Shown: piece after piece, positions 63,261 through 64,000 of the stretch
How the letters are laid out: every line of letters begins with the position of its first letter
How positions within the stretch are numbered: position 1 is the first letter of the stretch
Assembly (NCBI GenBank): GCA_016744065.1
Contig: JADGFA010000007.1
Coordinates: forward strand, 1 to 64,000
Origin: Gammaproteobacteria bacterium
Lineage (GTDB): Bacteria; Pseudomonadota; Gammaproteobacteria; SZUA-229
DNA: 64,000 bases
Reading direction: 5' to 3'
Position numbers and translations under genes: made by a program
Notes under the pieces: generated by a model
What the model saw: only the letters and a program-made list of their open reading frames with translations
Databases searched by the model: none
Told to the model about the DNA's origin: nothing

Positions 63261-64000
63261 TATATTATGGCTCCAGCAATTTCACTTAATACGACCATAC
63301 TGGCTCTTTGCTTTAGTTCCACTTGCACTGGGCATCTGGCTATATAGCCGCACTCAATCCCACAGCCATAACTGGGCATCAGTTATAGACAAACGATTAC
63401 TTCCCCACTTATTACAGGGTGCGGTTAAGCAAAAAAACAAAAAAACAGTAGCAGCTGTATTTTTACCTTTGTTTGTTTCTGGCTTCATCATTATTTTTGC
63501 CCTGGCAGGACCTGCATTTGAAAAAAGACCCCAACCTGTTTTTAAAACACAATCGGCACTTATAATCATTCTGGATTTATCTCGATCCATGGATGCAACC
63601 GATATTAAACCCAGTCGTTTAAGTCGAGCTCATTTCAAAATAAATGATATTCTAAAATCACGCAAAGAAGGCCAGACTGCATTAATTGCATACGCAGCAA
63701 ATGCTTACATTGTTAGCCCATTAACTGATGATGCAGATACCATCGTTTCACAGGTACCGGCTTTAGAAACATATATTATGCCTGCACAGGGCAGTCGCCT
63801 GGATATTGCCCTGGAAAAAGCGCTAGAGCTGTTTAACAATACGGGTTATGCAAAAGGCGACATACTCGTTATTACCGATGGCATTAACGCTAATGATAAA
63901 AAAACACTCAATGACTTAAGCGACAAAAATTTTAAAACTTCTATTCTCGCTATTGGCACAGCAGAAGGCGCACCCATAAGCACTCAGGATGGCGGGTTTT
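63253..64000 (+). CDS. BatB-like vWA membrane protein (partial, runs off the window)
   Basis: At least 249 residues, continuing past the window edge. The ATG at 63253 overlaps the end of the BatA-like gene. There are N-terminal membrane helices (about 17-32 and 67-88), then a vWA domain with MIDAS LDLSRSMDATD near 106-116 and LVITDGINANDK near 205-216. Typical BatB proteins carry TPR repeats after this domain. That part is not in the window, so a BatA/BatC fusion cannot be excluded. Confidence 0.85.
   Translation, partial: MDSILWLQQFHLIRPYWLFALVPLALGIWLYSRTQSHSHNWASVIDKRLLPHLLQGAVKQKNKKTVAAVFLPLFVSGFIIIFALAGPAFEKRPQPVFKTQSALIIILDLSRSMDATDIKPSRLSRAHFKINDILKSRKEGQTALIAYAANAYIVSPLTDDADTIVSQVPALETYIMPAQGSRLDIALEKALELFNNTGYAKGDILVITDGINANDKKTLNDLSDKNFKTSILAIGTAEGAPISTQDGGF

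Overview
The window reads as a chromosomal segment of an AT-rich gammaproteobacterium, probably aquatic or marine. The gene content fits this: glnE-ilvE next to LPS-core type glycosyltransferases (the order known from Pseudomonas), a two-cysteine OxyR, a fused ArgA, PurT, DsbD, FxsA, DUF2058, and PEP-CTERM surface proteins with the VPxPAAxWLF-type tail. I do not assign a genus. No rRNA, tRNA or CRISPR array was recognised. Layout: 1-6.2 kb is a surface polysaccharide / LPS outer-core cluster (DUF6165, two FkbM methyltransferases, GT4, GT9 and GT2 glycosyltransferases, and a CDP-glycerol-transferase-like protein). 6.2-15.5 kb holds metabolic and housekeeping genes on the minus strand (zf-CHCC, ilvE, glnE, djlA-like, a CheZ-like coiled-coil protein, purT, ilvD). 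15.5-29.5 kb holds a chemoreceptor, oxyR-argE-argA, an MreB-like mini-protein, an HDOD protein, an EgtB-like protein, nadC, an acyltransferase, znuB-znuC divergent from znuA, and a PilZ-like protein. 

The most interesting region is 30426-38052. It is a compact element of about 7.6 kb, all genes on the minus strand: P4-type integrase, a small unknown gene, AlpA-like regulator, three unknown genes, a RepB/RepA-like primase-helicase, an iteron-rich inverted-repeat region, a terminase-small-subunit-like gene, and two small genes. It is bounded by a 24-bp direct repeat with one mismatch. The right copy is the last 24 bases of groEL. The left copy, 7.6 kb away, still spells the GroEL tail GGMGGMM-stop and is followed by a spare intrinsic terminator. 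A shared 14-bp motif lies inside both ends. The organisation is that of a phage satellite (PICI/SaPI-like) that uses the Gly-Gly-Met tail codons of groEL as its attachment site and restores the tail on insertion. 

38-51 kb returns to core genes: groESL with a perfect CIRCE operator, fxsA, dsbD, a TlpA-like thioredoxin, aroQ-accB-accC-prmA-DUF3426, a YoeB/YefM-type toxin-antitoxin pair, DUF2058 and a ROK sugar kinase. prmA has a possible hairpin leader that would hide a ribosome-binding site. 

50.5-58.9 kb is a cobalamin acquisition locus: PduO-type adenosyltransferase, BtuC and BtuD, a cobalamin riboswitch, a BtuB-like TonB-dependent receptor, two PEP-CTERM secreted proteins, a TonB, and BtuF on the opposite strand. 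The two PEP-CTERM proteins are candidate surface factors for vitamin capture. The window ends in a second acyltransferase and a MoxR-DUF58-DUF4381-BatA-BatB operon, with BatB cut by the window edge.
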